A DNA stretch of 64,000 nt from Catellatospora coxensis (GTDB taxonomy: Bacteria > Actinomycetota > Actinomycetes > Mycobacteriales > Micromonosporaceae): NCBI RefSeq assembly GCF_016862635.1, contig NZ_BONI01000020.1, positions 1-64,000 on the forward strand, read 5' to 3'. Position numbers and translations under genes: made by a program. The notes beneath the pieces were generated by a model that did not search any database, was not told where the DNA came from, and saw nothing but the letters and a program-made list of their open reading frames with translations. Shown here piece after piece: positions 19,561 through 28,165 of the stretch; position 1 is the stretch's first letter; every line of letters starts with the position of its first letter.

Positions 19561-20324
19561 TGGATCTTTTGTATCCGCGGTTGCTGCCAGCCAACGCTCG
19601 CATGATCCACGCGGAGCTGGAGCAGGTCTCGGTGTCGGACCTGGGTGGTCACTACAACCTCGAACATGTTGCAACGGTCTTCACGGCGACCGGAGGCGAT
19701 CGTGTATCGAAGCGCGTCCTCGGAGATCTCCGCACCGAACTCGTCACTGCAGCCAGGGAGAACGGGTTTCCTCATCCGCCATCGGTGCAGCAGCGCCTGT
19801 CGTTCGACAGCCGGGTCGGGCCAGCCCTCCACTCCTTGATGGATATGGTCCCGTCCGAGGCCGCGGCTGGCGACATCTGGGCCTTTATGGCGCTTGTTCT
19901 CGCACCGGATGTCGCCTACTGGAGGTTCAGACGGCCCGACGAGAAGTTCGACTCCGACCACGTTCTCGGAAGCGATGTCACCCGGCACGTCTTCGCGCGC
20001 CTGTGGTGGCGTGCGCACCTTCTACACGATCCGGCTGCAGGGCAACCGTACGCGTCATTCGATGTCGTTGGAGGGGCCGCGTTCGACCAGATCTTCGCAC
20101 GTCGACGTGCCCTGGGAGCAAGTCCTGTCTTGGTTAAAGCGATCGTTCGTGTCTGGGCCAGCGTCGACACTCACGGGGGCAATGAACGACGGCTTCTTCA
20201 GGATTTCCTCATGCGCCTTCTTCGGCTGGCTCCATTTGTGGCGTTTGAGTCCCTGACCCCCTCGCAACTCGACATCGAGCTTCAGCGAGTCGCCCGCGAC
20301 ACCATCTCGGCCGTCCGGACATAG
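19560..20324 (+). CDS. uncharacterised protein, perhaps DUF6339 family
   Basis: A 254-aa soluble protein, last gene of the Z1/MORC module. A central segment, AAAGDIWAFMALVLAPDVAYW followed by FARLWWRAHLLHD, resembles what I remember of DUF6339, a family found beside MTase and Z1 genes; I cannot confirm this without a search. No nuclease or ATPase motif is evident. The ATG at 19560 (TGATG overlap, AGGAG six bases upstream) is preferred over the GTG at 19557, which is too close to that site. Confidence 0.7.
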   Translation: MDLLYPRLLPANARMIHAELEQVSVSDLGGHYNLEHVATVFTATGGDRVSKRVLGDLRTELVTAARENGFPHPPSVQQRLSFDSRVGPALHSLMDMVPSEAAAGDIWAFMALVLAPDVAYWRFRRPDEKFDSDHVLGSDVTRHVFARLWWRAHLLHDPAAGQPYASFDVVGGAAFDQIFARRRALGASPVLVKAIVRVWASVDTHGGNERRLLQDFLMRLLRLAPFVAFESLTPSQLDIELQRVARDTISAVRT

Positions 20325-20446
20325 CACGAATCCGTGGACCGGGATGGGGCACTGCGAGTACCACTCGTGGGTGAGCCCGCCCAGCACTGCACGGTGCTAG
20401 ACGTAACAGATCATGGAGCGGTACTGGCGGCGGAGAGGATCAGTGA

Positions 20447-21301
20447 CTACTTCATGGAGTCGCTGGCAGGTCCGGCGGCTCGAGACTTCAGCTCATCGAA
20501 GAGTACCGGGGGAAGCAGTGTCGATGCAGGCACCTGTGGTGGGACATCCGTCGCGCTTGTCTCGTCTGCATGATGGCGTCCCGTCGATTCAGAGCCGCGC
20601 ACATCAACCGACAGTCCTGGCGGGAGCACTGGAAGCAAGAACCCTTCAGCCTCGATTAATCTCCGGTGCTGTCGGATGCGATCAAGACTGTAAGCGAGCT
20701 CTTGAACAGCGTGGTGGAGCAAAGTCGTTCGTCCTCGACGACTGTCCTCAAAGAGCCCGAGGTCGTCGCCATCGAGCGAGTCGTTCTCGGTGAGCCGCTT
20801 GATGCGGTCCTGGATCCGTCGGTGTTCCTGCACAAGAAGGCGATGGATGTCGTACAGCGCGATCGCTCGGCGCCCGTCCTGCCAGCCGGCATGAGAAAAG
20901 GTCTCGTAGTCAGGGTGTCGTGCGCCAAGGATCCAGCCGCGCCCTAGCCATGGCGGTACCTCTATGCCTGGGAGGACTTCCATCGCCTCCTGGAGACCGA
21001 TAGGGGTGACCAGCATGGTAGGAGGAATGTCGAGAGCCGCAGCCAAGATCAGAATTTCGGCTACGCCAACCGCGTCCCGCCGACCGGTCTCAAGGTTTGC
21101 GATGACCGTACGCGGGACCCTGAAGCCGAGATCGTCGGTCCTATCTGACAGCTGCTTTGCACTGAGACCTCGACGTAGTCGCCAGTACTTGATCTGTGAC
21201 GCAACGACGCGAGTAACGCGGGCCGCCCAGTCGGAGCCAGTCGACTCGGCATCCGCGCGACCCTGGGGCGAGGTCGGTGCCGCATCGTACGCTTGTTCCA
21301 T
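20447..21301 (-). CDS. XRE-family helix-turn-helix regulator
   Basis: A 284-aa protein with an N-terminal XRE helix-turn-helix at about residues 33-90: IKYWRLRRGLSAKQLSDR and VPRTVIANLETGRRDAV. The C-terminal two thirds contain long charged helices (around VQEHRRIQDRIKRL) and no enzymatic motif. It converges on the end of the defence operon and diverges from a small Cys/His protein gene. Such large XRE proteins paired with small genes are common in actinomycetes. It could control the island or be an unrelated regulator. The translated start is ATG 21301. Confidence 0.85.
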   Translation of the reverse strand: MEQAYDAAPTSPQGRADAESTGSDWAARVTRVVASQIKYWRLRRGLSAKQLSDRTDDLGFRVPRTVIANLETGRRDAVGVAEILILAAALDIPPTMLVTPIGLQEAMEVLPGIEVPPWLGRGWILGARHPDYETFSHAGWQDGRRAIALYDIHRLLVQEHRRIQDRIKRLTENDSLDGDDLGLFEDSRRGRTTLLHHAVQELAYSLDRIRQHRRLIEAEGFLLPVLPPGLSVDVRGSESTGRHHADETSATDVPPQVPASTLLPPVLFDELKSRAAGPASDSMK

Positions 21302-21445
21302 TCCGTTACCCGCTCGATGTTGTTAGCTGCGTCACGCCGCGTACAATATCATCTTCTGTTTCAACGCCTCAAGGGGCAGTTGTTGATCTATAAGCGTGCT
21401 GGCTGCGCAACCTCAACGGTTTTTGGCTCATAGCGACACAACTGA

Positions 21446-21475
21446 TTGGCGATCGACGGTCAGGTGCTCTAGACT
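21446..21475 (+). promoter_or_regulatory. candidate promoter for the 47-aa gene
   Basis: TTGGCG (21446-21451), an 18-bp spacer and TAGACT (21470-21475) form a plausible sigma-70-type promoter. A small hairpin CCCGC/GCGGG (21526-21540) lies in the leader just before the ribosome binding site. Confidence 0.4.
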
Positions 21476-21558
21476 GTGCGGGTGCTTCAGGGCACACCGG
21501 CATCAAGCCGGAGGTTTATTGATAACCCGCCCAACGCGGGAGAATAGGAGTACAGGTC

Positions 21559-21702
21559 GTGAAGACCTCTCCGTGGCACTCGATCAAGCAGTCGGTCCAC
21601 CACAACGAGACGCGGTGTACCGAGGGCAACAACATCGAGCGCGAGAACCGGCGCGACGGTACCGGCGGTAAGCCGCTCTGCAAGAACTGTGCCGAGATCT
21701 GA
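21559..21702 (+). CDS. small Cys/His-rich protein, 47 aa
   Basis: A short gene starting with GTG at 21559, with GGAG at 21547-21550. The product begins VKTSPWHSIKQSVHHNETRC and ends KPLCKNCAEI. Cys20, Cys41 and Cys44 with His14/His15 could bind zinc. The pattern CTEGNNIE...GTGGKPLC is one I recall as a conserved small actinobacterial protein of unknown function, often beside XRE-type regulators. A strong hairpin follows 16 bp after the stop, supporting a real transcript. Confidence 0.75.
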   Translation: MKTSPWHSIKQSVHHNETRCTEGNNIERENRRDGTGGKPLCKNCAEI

Positions 21703-21717
21703 CGAAGCCGCAAAGCA

Positions 21718-21772
21718 CAAGGCCCCGTTCGAACCGAGATGCTACGAACAACTCGGTGCGGCCGGGGCCTTG
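21718..21772 (+). terminator. hairpin terminator after the 47-aa gene
   Basis: CAAGGCCCCG (21718-21727) pairs perfectly with CGGGGCCTTG (21763-21772), with a second inner pairing CCGAG/CTCGG. There is no long T-run, as is usual in high-GC actinobacteria. Confidence 0.7.
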
Positions 21773-22085
21773 CCGTCTAGTATATGACCAATCTTGGCAA
21801 ATCACGTGCTACGTAGCGTTGAGTTTGCCGATCCGAGACATTTGCGGGACCACTATCTCGTCGGAAGTCTTCTCGCCGGTAGCGATGATGTCTCAGCGTG
21901 CTCGATGCTGGCTAACGTCGGCGGCACTCGCGTCGCGATGTCACCGCTGCCTCGCATGGAGCCGGCGGGTGGGCGCGACGAGGGCAACTTCCTCGGAAAG
22001 GGCGAGAACACCAGCGGGTCGGCACTGTGCGGATGCGCGTCCACCCCCTATGGCGATGTGAAGGTGCCCTTCCTTTCGGCGGGGT
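21773..22085. other. gene-free junction region at the island's right edge
   Basis: No convincing gene is seen. An open frame from 21794 shows no recognised motif and runs into the acyl-CoA dehydrogenase antisense. The region holds the half copy of repeat C at 22050-22073. Confidence 0.4.
22050..22073 (-). repeat. half copy of palindromic repeat C
   Basis: Read on the minus strand, 23 of 24 bases match the left arm plus loop of the complete element at 41126-41171. The second arm, which would lie on the island side (below 22050), is absent. Confidence 0.6.
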
Positions 22086-23984
22086 TCAGCGGGGTGGGAT
22101 GCGGCGGCGGGTGTCGGGGGCGGTGGACGGGCCGGGGGTCCAGGTGGAGACCCATTCGCCCTGGTCGGGGGGTGGGATGATGCCGGATTCCAGGGCGGTG
22201 TGGGTGCCGGCCAGGACCTGGCGGGCCAGGGCGACGTCGGCGGCGTCGGTGTTGTGCCAGAGGGCGTGTTCGAGGATGGCGATGCGGCCGCGGGACTGGT
22301 GGCAGAAGAGGTCCGCGAGTTCGATCTCCTCGGGACGGCCGGAGGCGGTGGCGCGGGAGCAGACCGCGGCGATGGCGAACAGCTCCGCGCCGATGTCGAC
22401 GACGCGGCCCAGGAAGCCCTGCCGGTGCTCCAGCCTGCCCTGCCAGCGGGCCATGCCCTGGAACGTGTTGCGGGCCAGGCGGCGGGCGGCGCGCTCGGCC
22501 CAGCGCACGTGCTTGGCCAGCCGGCCGAACTTCCGGTAGCCGCCGAAGGTGCCCCGGCCGACGGCCAGGGTGGGCAGCCAGCGGGCGTAGAAGCCGGTGG
22601 CGCGCAGCAGCGCCTTGCCCTTCGCGCCGATCGGCGATTTCGGGTCGATGAGGGCCCCGGCGACGGAGAGGTGCTGGTCGACGGCCTCGCGGGCGATGAA
22701 CAGGTGCATGATCTCGGTGGAGCCCTCGAAGATGCGGTTGATGCGCAGGTCGCGCAGGAGCTGCTCGACGCCGATCGCCTTCTCGCCGCGGGCGGCCAGC
22801 GAGTCGGCGCTCTCGTAGCCGCGCCCGCCCCGGATCTGCACCAGCTCGTCGGCGACCTGCCAGGCCAGCTCGGAGCCGTACAGCTTGACCAGCGCGGCTT
22901 CGATGCGGAAGTCGTTGCGGTCGTCGTCGGCGAGCATGCAGCACAGGTCGAGCATGGACTCCATGCCGTACGCCGTGGCCGCGATGAACGCGATCTTCGT
23001 GGCCACGGCCTCGTGCCGGCCGACCGGCCGTCCCCACTGGACACGCTGCTGGGACCACTGCCGGGCGACGCTCAGCGACCACTTGGCCGCGCCGACGCAC
23101 ATCGCGGGCAGGGACAGGCGGCCGGTGTTCAGGGTGCTCAGCGCGATCTTGAGGCCCTGGCCCTCGCCGCCGATGACGTTCTCGGCGGGCACGAACACGT
23201 CGTGGAAGCGGGTGACGCTGTTCTCCAGGCCGCGCAGGCCGAGGAAGGCGTTGCGGTTCTCGACGGTGACCCCCTCGGCGTCGCCCTCGACCACGAACGC
23301 GGTGATGCCGCCGCGGCGGCCCTCCGCCTTCGGCACCATCGCCATGACCACGAGCAGGGTCGCCACGGTGCCGTTGGTGGCCCACAGCTTGACCCCGTTC
23401 AGGCGGTAGCCGCCGTCGACCGGGGTGGCGGTCGCGCCCATGCGGGCCGGGTCGGAGCCGACGTCGGGTTCGGTGAGCAGGAACGCCGACACCTCGCCCG
23501 CGGCCAGCCTCGGCAGGAAGCGCTGCTTCTGCTCCTTGGTGCCGAACAGCTTGAGCGGCTGCGGCACGCCGATGGACTGGTGCGCCGACAGCAGCGCGCC
23601 GATCGCCGGGCTGACCGAGCCGGCCAGCGTGAGCGCGCGGCAGTAGTCGAGGTGGGACAGGCCGAGGCCGCCGTACGCGGGATCGATCTTCATGCCGAAC
23701 GCGCCGAGTTCGGCCAGGCCGTGGAAGACCTCGTCCGGGATGTGGGCGTCGCGCTCGATGGCGGCCCCGTCGACCTCGGTGCCTACGTACTCCCCCAGCT
23801 TGGCCAGGAACTGCTCGGCGTCGGGGTTCGGGGCGGGCCGGGGCCACGGGTGGATCAGGTCCATCCGCAGCCGGCCCAGGAACAACTGCTTGCCGAAACT
23901 GGGCTTGCGCCACTCGCTCTCGCGGGCGGCCTCGGCGACCTGCCGGGCCTGTTCCGCGCTCACCTCACGCTGCACCGTCGTCAT
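22086..23984 (-). CDS. acyl-CoA dehydrogenase family protein
   Basis: A 632-aa flavoprotein of the long-chain acyl-CoA dehydrogenase type. It shows LLTEPDVGSDPARMGATA for FAD/substrate binding, ALSTLNTGRLSLPA, QIRGGRGYE and the active-site region IFEGSTEIMHLF, with the Glu used as base in VLCAD-like enzymes. About 180 residues follow the catalytic core, like the C-terminal extension of VLCAD/ACAD9. It would oxidise acyl-CoA to trans-2-enoyl-CoA in fatty-acid breakdown. ATG 23984 has AGGGG eight bases upstream; a GTG at 23993 is the alternative. It is the first core gene beyond the island. Confidence 0.9.
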   Translation of the reverse strand: MTTVQREVSAEQARQVAEAARESEWRKPSFGKQLFLGRLRMDLIHPWPRPAPNPDAEQFLAKLGEYVGTEVDGAAIERDAHIPDEVFHGLAELGAFGMKIDPAYGGLGLSHLDYCRALTLAGSVSPAIGALLSAHQSIGVPQPLKLFGTKEQKQRFLPRLAAGEVSAFLLTEPDVGSDPARMGATATPVDGGYRLNGVKLWATNGTVATLLVVMAMVPKAEGRRGGITAFVVEGDAEGVTVENRNAFLGLRGLENSVTRFHDVFVPAENVIGGEGQGLKIALSTLNTGRLSLPAMCVGAAKWSLSVARQWSQQRVQWGRPVGRHEAVATKIAFIAATAYGMESMLDLCCMLADDDRNDFRIEAALVKLYGSELAWQVADELVQIRGGRGYESADSLAARGEKAIGVEQLLRDLRINRIFEGSTEIMHLFIAREAVDQHLSVAGALIDPKSPIGAKGKALLRATGFYARWLPTLAVGRGTFGGYRKFGRLAKHVRWAERAARRLARNTFQGMARWQGRLEHRQGFLGRVVDIGAELFAIAAVCSRATASGRPEEIELADLFCHQSRGRIAILEHALWHNTDAADVALARQVLAGTHTALESGIIPPPDQGEWVSTWTPGPSTAPDTRRRIPPR

Positions 23985-24137
23985 CGTCGACACCCCTGTC
24001 GTCCGGTCGAACGCGGGGTCGCCGGGGCCGCCTCATGAGCGCGCCGCGACGAGCCGTGTTCGGTGGTTTGCGCCCTGAAATCACGCTACTCCGCAGTACT
24101 ACCGAGCGGTAGCAGTTGGCAAACCGGCCGACAGTGG

Positions 24138-24911
24138 CTATTCGTACTGCTCCGCGGGAGCCTGGACCGCCCGCCACTCCAGCACCTCGATGAACGGGAT
24201 GCTGTCACCGTTGACCGGGTCGGTGCCCTGCTGGTCGGTGTACGTCCCGGTGATCTCCACCCAGCTGTCGGCGGGCAGCCCCGTGGGCACGCTGCCGTTC
24301 ATGCCGACCTTGATCGGGCGGGCGTCGGCCGCGCAGCAGGACAGGATCATGCGGGTGAGCAGCTGCCCGCCCTCGGGGTTGTCGGACAGGAAACCGGTGA
24401 CCCGGACCCGGCGCTCGCCGATGGACAGTCCCTTGTCGAAGATCGCCCGGGTGGCGTAGTCCAGCACGCTGATCTCGGCCGGGTCCCCGTCGGGCAGCGC
24501 CGGGAAGTCGGACACCTGCTGCGCCGACAGCGCGCTGCCCGCCTGGCCCGCCGCGTAGGAGCCGAGCGCGGGCGGGGCCACCAGCAGCAGGCCGAGCACC
24601 GGTGCGATGAGCAGCCAGCCGACCCGCGGCTCGCGGTGCCCCGCGTGGCCGTGGTCGTGGCCGGAACCGCCGTCGGCGACGCCGCCCTGGGTCGCCTCGG
24701 GGTGGTCGGCGCACTCGGTGTCCACCGCCGAGCCGTGGCGGAGGTCGTACCAGAGGGTCATCACGGCCGCGACCACCAGCAGCGCACCCGCGCCGATCAG
24801 GAACGGCTGCAGGCCCGCCTTGACGTAGCGCAGGTACATGTCGGTGAGGCTCGCCTTGAGGATCGCGCCGCCGAGCAGCAGCATGACCACGCCCTGGGCC
24901 TGACGGTTCAC
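24138..24911 (-). CDS. TIGR03943-type membrane/periplasmic protein
   Basis: A 257-aa protein with two N-terminal membrane segments (GVVMLLLGGAILKASL; FLIGAGALLVVAAVMTLW). A His/Asp-rich loop (SGHDHGHAGH) suggests metal binding. A third hydrophobic segment precedes a C-terminal domain with RVRVTGFL and RMILSCCAADA. This is the pattern of the TIGR03943 family that accompanies YraQ-like permeases. It starts at GTG 24911, overlapping the permease stop (GTGA), so the pair is one unit. Confidence 0.82.
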   Translation of the reverse strand: MNRQAQGVVMLLLGGAILKASLTDMYLRYVKAGLQPFLIGAGALLVVAAVMTLWYDLRHGSAVDTECADHPEATQGGVADGGSGHDHGHAGHREPRVGWLLIAPVLGLLLVAPPALGSYAAGQAGSALSAQQVSDFPALPDGDPAEISVLDYATRAIFDKGLSIGERRVRVTGFLSDNPEGGQLLTRMILSCCAADARPIKVGMNGSVPTGLPADSWVEITGTYTDQQGTDPVNGDSIPFIEVLEWRAVQAPAEQYE

Positions 24912-25927
24912 AGCAGCACCATCCCGACTCCGGCGGCGACCAGCACCGCCATCACGAACGTGGCCGGGGCGAAGCGCATCGCGAAGCGGCGGCCGAACAC
25001 CCCGGCCTGCATGGAGATCAGCTTCAGGTCGACCATCGGGCCGACGACCAGGAACGCCAGCCGCGCGGTGAGCGAGAACTGGCTCAGCGACGCGGCGACG
25101 AACGCGTCCGCCTCGGAGCAGATCGACAGCAGCACGGCCAGCGCCGCGAGCGCCAGCACGGACAGCACGGGCTGGTCGGCGACGGCCTGCAGCACCGACT
25201 CGGGCACCAGCACGTTGATGGTGGCCGCGGCCATCGCGCCGAGCACCAGGAAGCCGCCCGCGTGCACGATGTCGTGGCGGCAGGCCGCCCAGAACGCCCG
25301 CCAGCGGGACAGGTCGTCCAGCTCGGGCCGGTGCGGCAGCCTGATCCACTCCTGCTTGCCCAGGCGCAGCCAGAGCCAGCCCATCACCGTCGCCACGATG
25401 ACGCTGGCGACGCCGCGGGCGACGACCATCTCCGGGTTGTTCGGGAAGGCGACCGCGGTGGCGGTCAGCACGATCGGGTTGATCGCGGGCGCGGCCAGCA
25501 GGAACGCCAGCGCGGCGGCCGGCGTGACACCGCGCCGGATCAGCGAACCGGCGATCGGCACCGAGCCGCACTCGCAGCCGGGCAGCACCACCCCGGCGCA
25601 GCTCGCCACCGGCACCGCCAGGGCCGGGTGCTTGGGCAGCGCCTTGGACCAGAACGAGCGCGGCACGAACACCGCGATCACCGCCGACAGCGCGACGCCG
25701 AACACCAGGAACGGCATGGCCTGCACCATCACCGAGACGAACACGGTGGTCCAGGTCTGCAGCAGCGGTGTGGAGATCGCGGCCGCGATCGGCTCCCGGA
25801 AGATCAGCAGCGCGATGAGCAGCACCGCCAGCACCTCGACGGAGCCGATCCGGCCGCCGAGCAGCGGGGCGCGCCCGGCAGGCGGCGACGGGGGCGTCGC
25901 GGGCGGGCGTTGATCGACGGAGGTCAC
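24908..25927 (-). CDS. permease of the YraQ/UPF0718 family
   Basis: A 339-aa membrane protein with about eight hydrophobic segments. It carries the paired family motifs LPGCECGSVPIAGSLIRRG and LLSICSEADAFVAASLSQF, and LAAPAINPIVL. Relatives include arsenic permease ArsP; the substrate here is unknown. GTG 25927 is preceded by GAAGGA at a good distance; a GTG at 25966 upstream lacks one. Coupled by a 4-bp overlap to the TIGR03943 gene. It is divergent from the riboswitch-controlled transporter. Confidence 0.85.
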   Translation of the reverse strand: MTSVDQRPPATPPSPPAGRAPLLGGRIGSVEVLAVLLIALLIFREPIAAAISTPLLQTWTTVFVSVMVQAMPFLVFGVALSAVIAVFVPRSFWSKALPKHPALAVPVASCAGVVLPGCECGSVPIAGSLIRRGVTPAAALAFLLAAPAINPIVLTATAVAFPNNPEMVVARGVASVIVATVMGWLWLRLGKQEWIRLPHRPELDDLSRWRAFWAACRHDIVHAGGFLVLGAMAAATINVLVPESVLQAVADQPVLSVLALAALAVLLSICSEADAFVAASLSQFSLTARLAFLVVGPMVDLKLISMQAGVFGRRFAMRFAPATFVMAVLVAAGVGMVLL

Positions 25928-26045
25928 GGGGATCCTTCGCGGTATCGGGGGTGTGCCGACCGGCACAGGTTACCGGGCGTGCGTTCGGTGTTAGCCTTTC
26001 CGGCACAAGCGCCGCTGTCCAGCGGCCTCATATGAACAAGTAACG

Positions 26046-26127
<82 letters not shown>

Positions 26128-26240
26128 CGGTCAACACCTCACCGCCACGCCTGCTTTCGTGATACCCCCGAAAAGGGATGTCACGGGCGCGGCGTGTGCA
26201 CTTCTCCTCGTTCGTACCCTCAACGGACCAGGAGTTATTC

Positions 26241-26825
26241 ATGAACAACTATCGCTGGCGGACGGTCGACATCGTCGTCGCCTCGATCCTCGCCGTCGCC
26301 TTCGGCGTCGTCTTCTGGGCCTGGGGCCTGCTGTGGAACGGCCCGGCCGGGGCGATCTTCGGCTCGACGTTCCCGCCGGCCGCGGCCGCCATCTACGGCG
26401 TATGGCTGCTGCCCGCCGTGCTCGCCCCGCTGATCATCCGCAAGCCGGGCGCGGCGATCTACACCGAGCTGGTCGCCGCGATCGTGTCGGCGCTGCTCGG
26501 CACCTCGTGGGGCATCAGCGTGCTCTGGTACGGCCTGGCCCAGGGCGCGGCCGGCGAGCTGGGCTTCCTGCTCGGCGCGTACCGCCGCTGGAACCTCGGT
26601 CAGTCGCTGGTCGCGGCCGCGTTCGCGGGAGCCACCGCGGCCGGGCTCGACCTGTACTACTACTACGGCGACTGGACGTTCGACTGGAAGGTCGCCTACG
26701 TCGCCATCGTCGTGGCCAGCACGCTGCTGTTCGCGGGCGTCGGCGGGTATTACCTGACCAGGTCCCTGGCCGGCACCGGCGTGCTGGACCGGTTCCCGTC
26801 CGGCCGCAGCCGCGACCTGGTCTGA
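26241..26825 (+). CDS. ykoE: ECF transporter S component, YkoE family
   Basis: A 194-aa membrane protein with five or six hydrophobic helices, starting RWRTVDIVVASILAVAFG, typical of YkoE. It is the substrate-binding subunit of an energy-coupling-factor transporter, predicted to take up thiamine or its HMP precursor because a TPP riboswitch precedes it. ATG 26241 has GGAG six bases upstream. Its TGA overlaps the next ATG (TGATG). Confidence 0.92.
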   Translation: MNNYRWRTVDIVVASILAVAFGVVFWAWGLLWNGPAGAIFGSTFPPAAAAIYGVWLLPAVLAPLIIRKPGAAIYTELVAAIVSALLGTSWGISVLWYGLAQGAAGELGFLLGAYRRWNLGQSLVAAAFAGATAAGLDLYYYYGDWTFDWKVAYVAIVVASTLLFAGVGGYYLTRSLAGTGVLDRFPSGRSRDLV

Positions 26826-28165
26826 TGATCGAGCTCGAGGGGTACGGGTGGCGGCACGCCGGCCGCCGCGCGTGGGCGGTGCGCGGGGTCGACCTGCGCA
26901 TCGAGCGCGGCGAGCGGGTGCTGCTGCTCGGCCCCTCGGGCGCGGGCAAGTCCACGCTGCTGCACGCCCTGGCCGGGCTGCTCCCCGAGGACTCCGGCGA
27001 AGCCGAGGGCGGGTGCAAGGTCGACACCGGGCGGGTCGGCATCGTCTTCCAGGACCCGCAGTCGCAGCTGGTGATGTCGCGAGCCGGCGACGAGGTGGCG
27101 TTCGGCCTGGAGAACCTGGCCTGGCCGCCCGCCCGGGTCTGGCCCCGGGTGGACGAGGTGCTGGGCGAGGTCGGCTTCGGCTACGAGCGCGACCGGGCCA
27201 CCGACGCCCTGTCCGGCGGTGAGCAGCAGCGCCTGGTGCTGGCCGGGGCCCTGGCCCCGCGCCCTGAGCTGCTGCTGCTCGACGAGCCCACGGCCAATCT
27301 GGACCCGGCCGGGGCCGCGCTGGTCCGCCGGGCGCTGCGCGACGCCGTCGACGCCGACACCACCGTCGTGCTCATCGAGCACCGCATCGCCGAGGTGCTG
27401 GACCTGGTCACCCGGGTGGTCGTGCTGGAGCCCGGCGGCGGGGTCCGCGACGACGTGCCGCCGCGCCTGCTGGCCGGCCCACTCGGCGCCGAGCTGGCCG
27501 CGGCCGGGGTCTGGGTGCCCGGCCACCCCGCTCCCCCGCGCCACGCCGCGAACCCGCCCGGCGACGTCCTGCTCACCGCCCACGACCTGCGGGTACGGCA
27601 CCTGTCCTACCCCGACGTTACGGTCCGCGCCGGTGCGGCGCTCGCCGTGACCGGCCCCAACGGGTGCGGCAAGTCCACCCTCGCGCTGGCCCTCGGCGGC
27701 CTGCTCAAACCGGCCGCGGGCGAGGTACGCAGCCCCGACGGGCCGCCGCACCGGTGGCGGGCCCGAGCGCTGGCGGGCCGGATCGGCTCGGTGTTCCAGA
27801 ACCCGGAGCAGCAGTTCGTGACCACCACCGTGCGCGACGAGCTGGCGCTGGGCGGCACCGCCCCGGGCCGGGTCGACGAGCTGCTCACCCGGCTGCGCCT
27901 GGACCACCTGGCCGGGGCGAACCCGTTCACCCTCTCCGGCGGCGAGGCCCGGCGGCTGTCGGTGGCCACCGCGCTGGCCGCCCGTCCCCGGCTGCTGATC
28001 CTCGACGAGCCCACCTTCGGCCAGGACCGGCGTACCTGGATCGAGCTGGTCGACCTGCTCGCCGCGCTGCGCGACGACGGCCACGGCATCGTCACCGTCA
28101 CCCACGACCCCGACGTCGTCAGCGCCCTCGCCGACCGCACCCTCGACCTGGGACAGCACTCATGA
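26825..28165 (+). CDS. ykoD: ECF transporter duplicated ATPase, YkoD family
   Basis: A 446-aa protein made of two ABC ATPase domains in tandem. The first has GPSGAGKST, LSGGEQQRL and LLLLDEPTANLD; the second has GPNGCGKST, LSGGEARRL and LLILDEPTFGQD. Both sites look intact, although the second lacks the usual D-loop Leu-Asp. It energises import through the YkoE and YkoC partners. The start is the ATG at 26825, overlapping the ykoE stop by one base. Confidence 0.93.
   Translation: MIELEGYGWRHAGRRAWAVRGVDLRIERGERVLLLGPSGAGKSTLLHALAGLLPEDSGEAEGGCKVDTGRVGIVFQDPQSQLVMSRAGDEVAFGLENLAWPPARVWPRVDEVLGEVGFGYERDRATDALSGGEQQRLVLAGALAPRPELLLLDEPTANLDPAGAALVRRALRDAVDADTTVVLIEHRIAEVLDLVTRVVVLEPGGGVRDDVPPRLLAGPLGAELAAAGVWVPGHPAPPRHAANPPGDVLLTAHDLRVRHLSYPDVTVRAGAALAVTGPNGCGKSTLALALGGLLKPAAGEVRSPDGPPHRWRARALAGRIGSVFQNPEQQFVTTTVRDELALGGTAPGRVDELLTRLRLDHLAGANPFTLSGGEARRLSVATALAARPRLLILDEPTFGQDRRTWIELVDLLAALRDDGHGIVTVTHDPDVVSALADRTLDLGQHS

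Noticed and set aside
1-22085. tRNA or integrase marking the island
   Set aside because: None is recognisable within the window; the left end is not included.
21794-22180. A 128-aa plus-strand gene at the island edge
   Set aside because: It has no motif, no clear RBS, and its end is antisense to the dehydrogenase.
24138-26006. A single 622-aa minus-strand protein
   Set aside because: Its first part is an out-of-frame shadow of the permease; only the TIGR03943 part from GTG 24911 is real.
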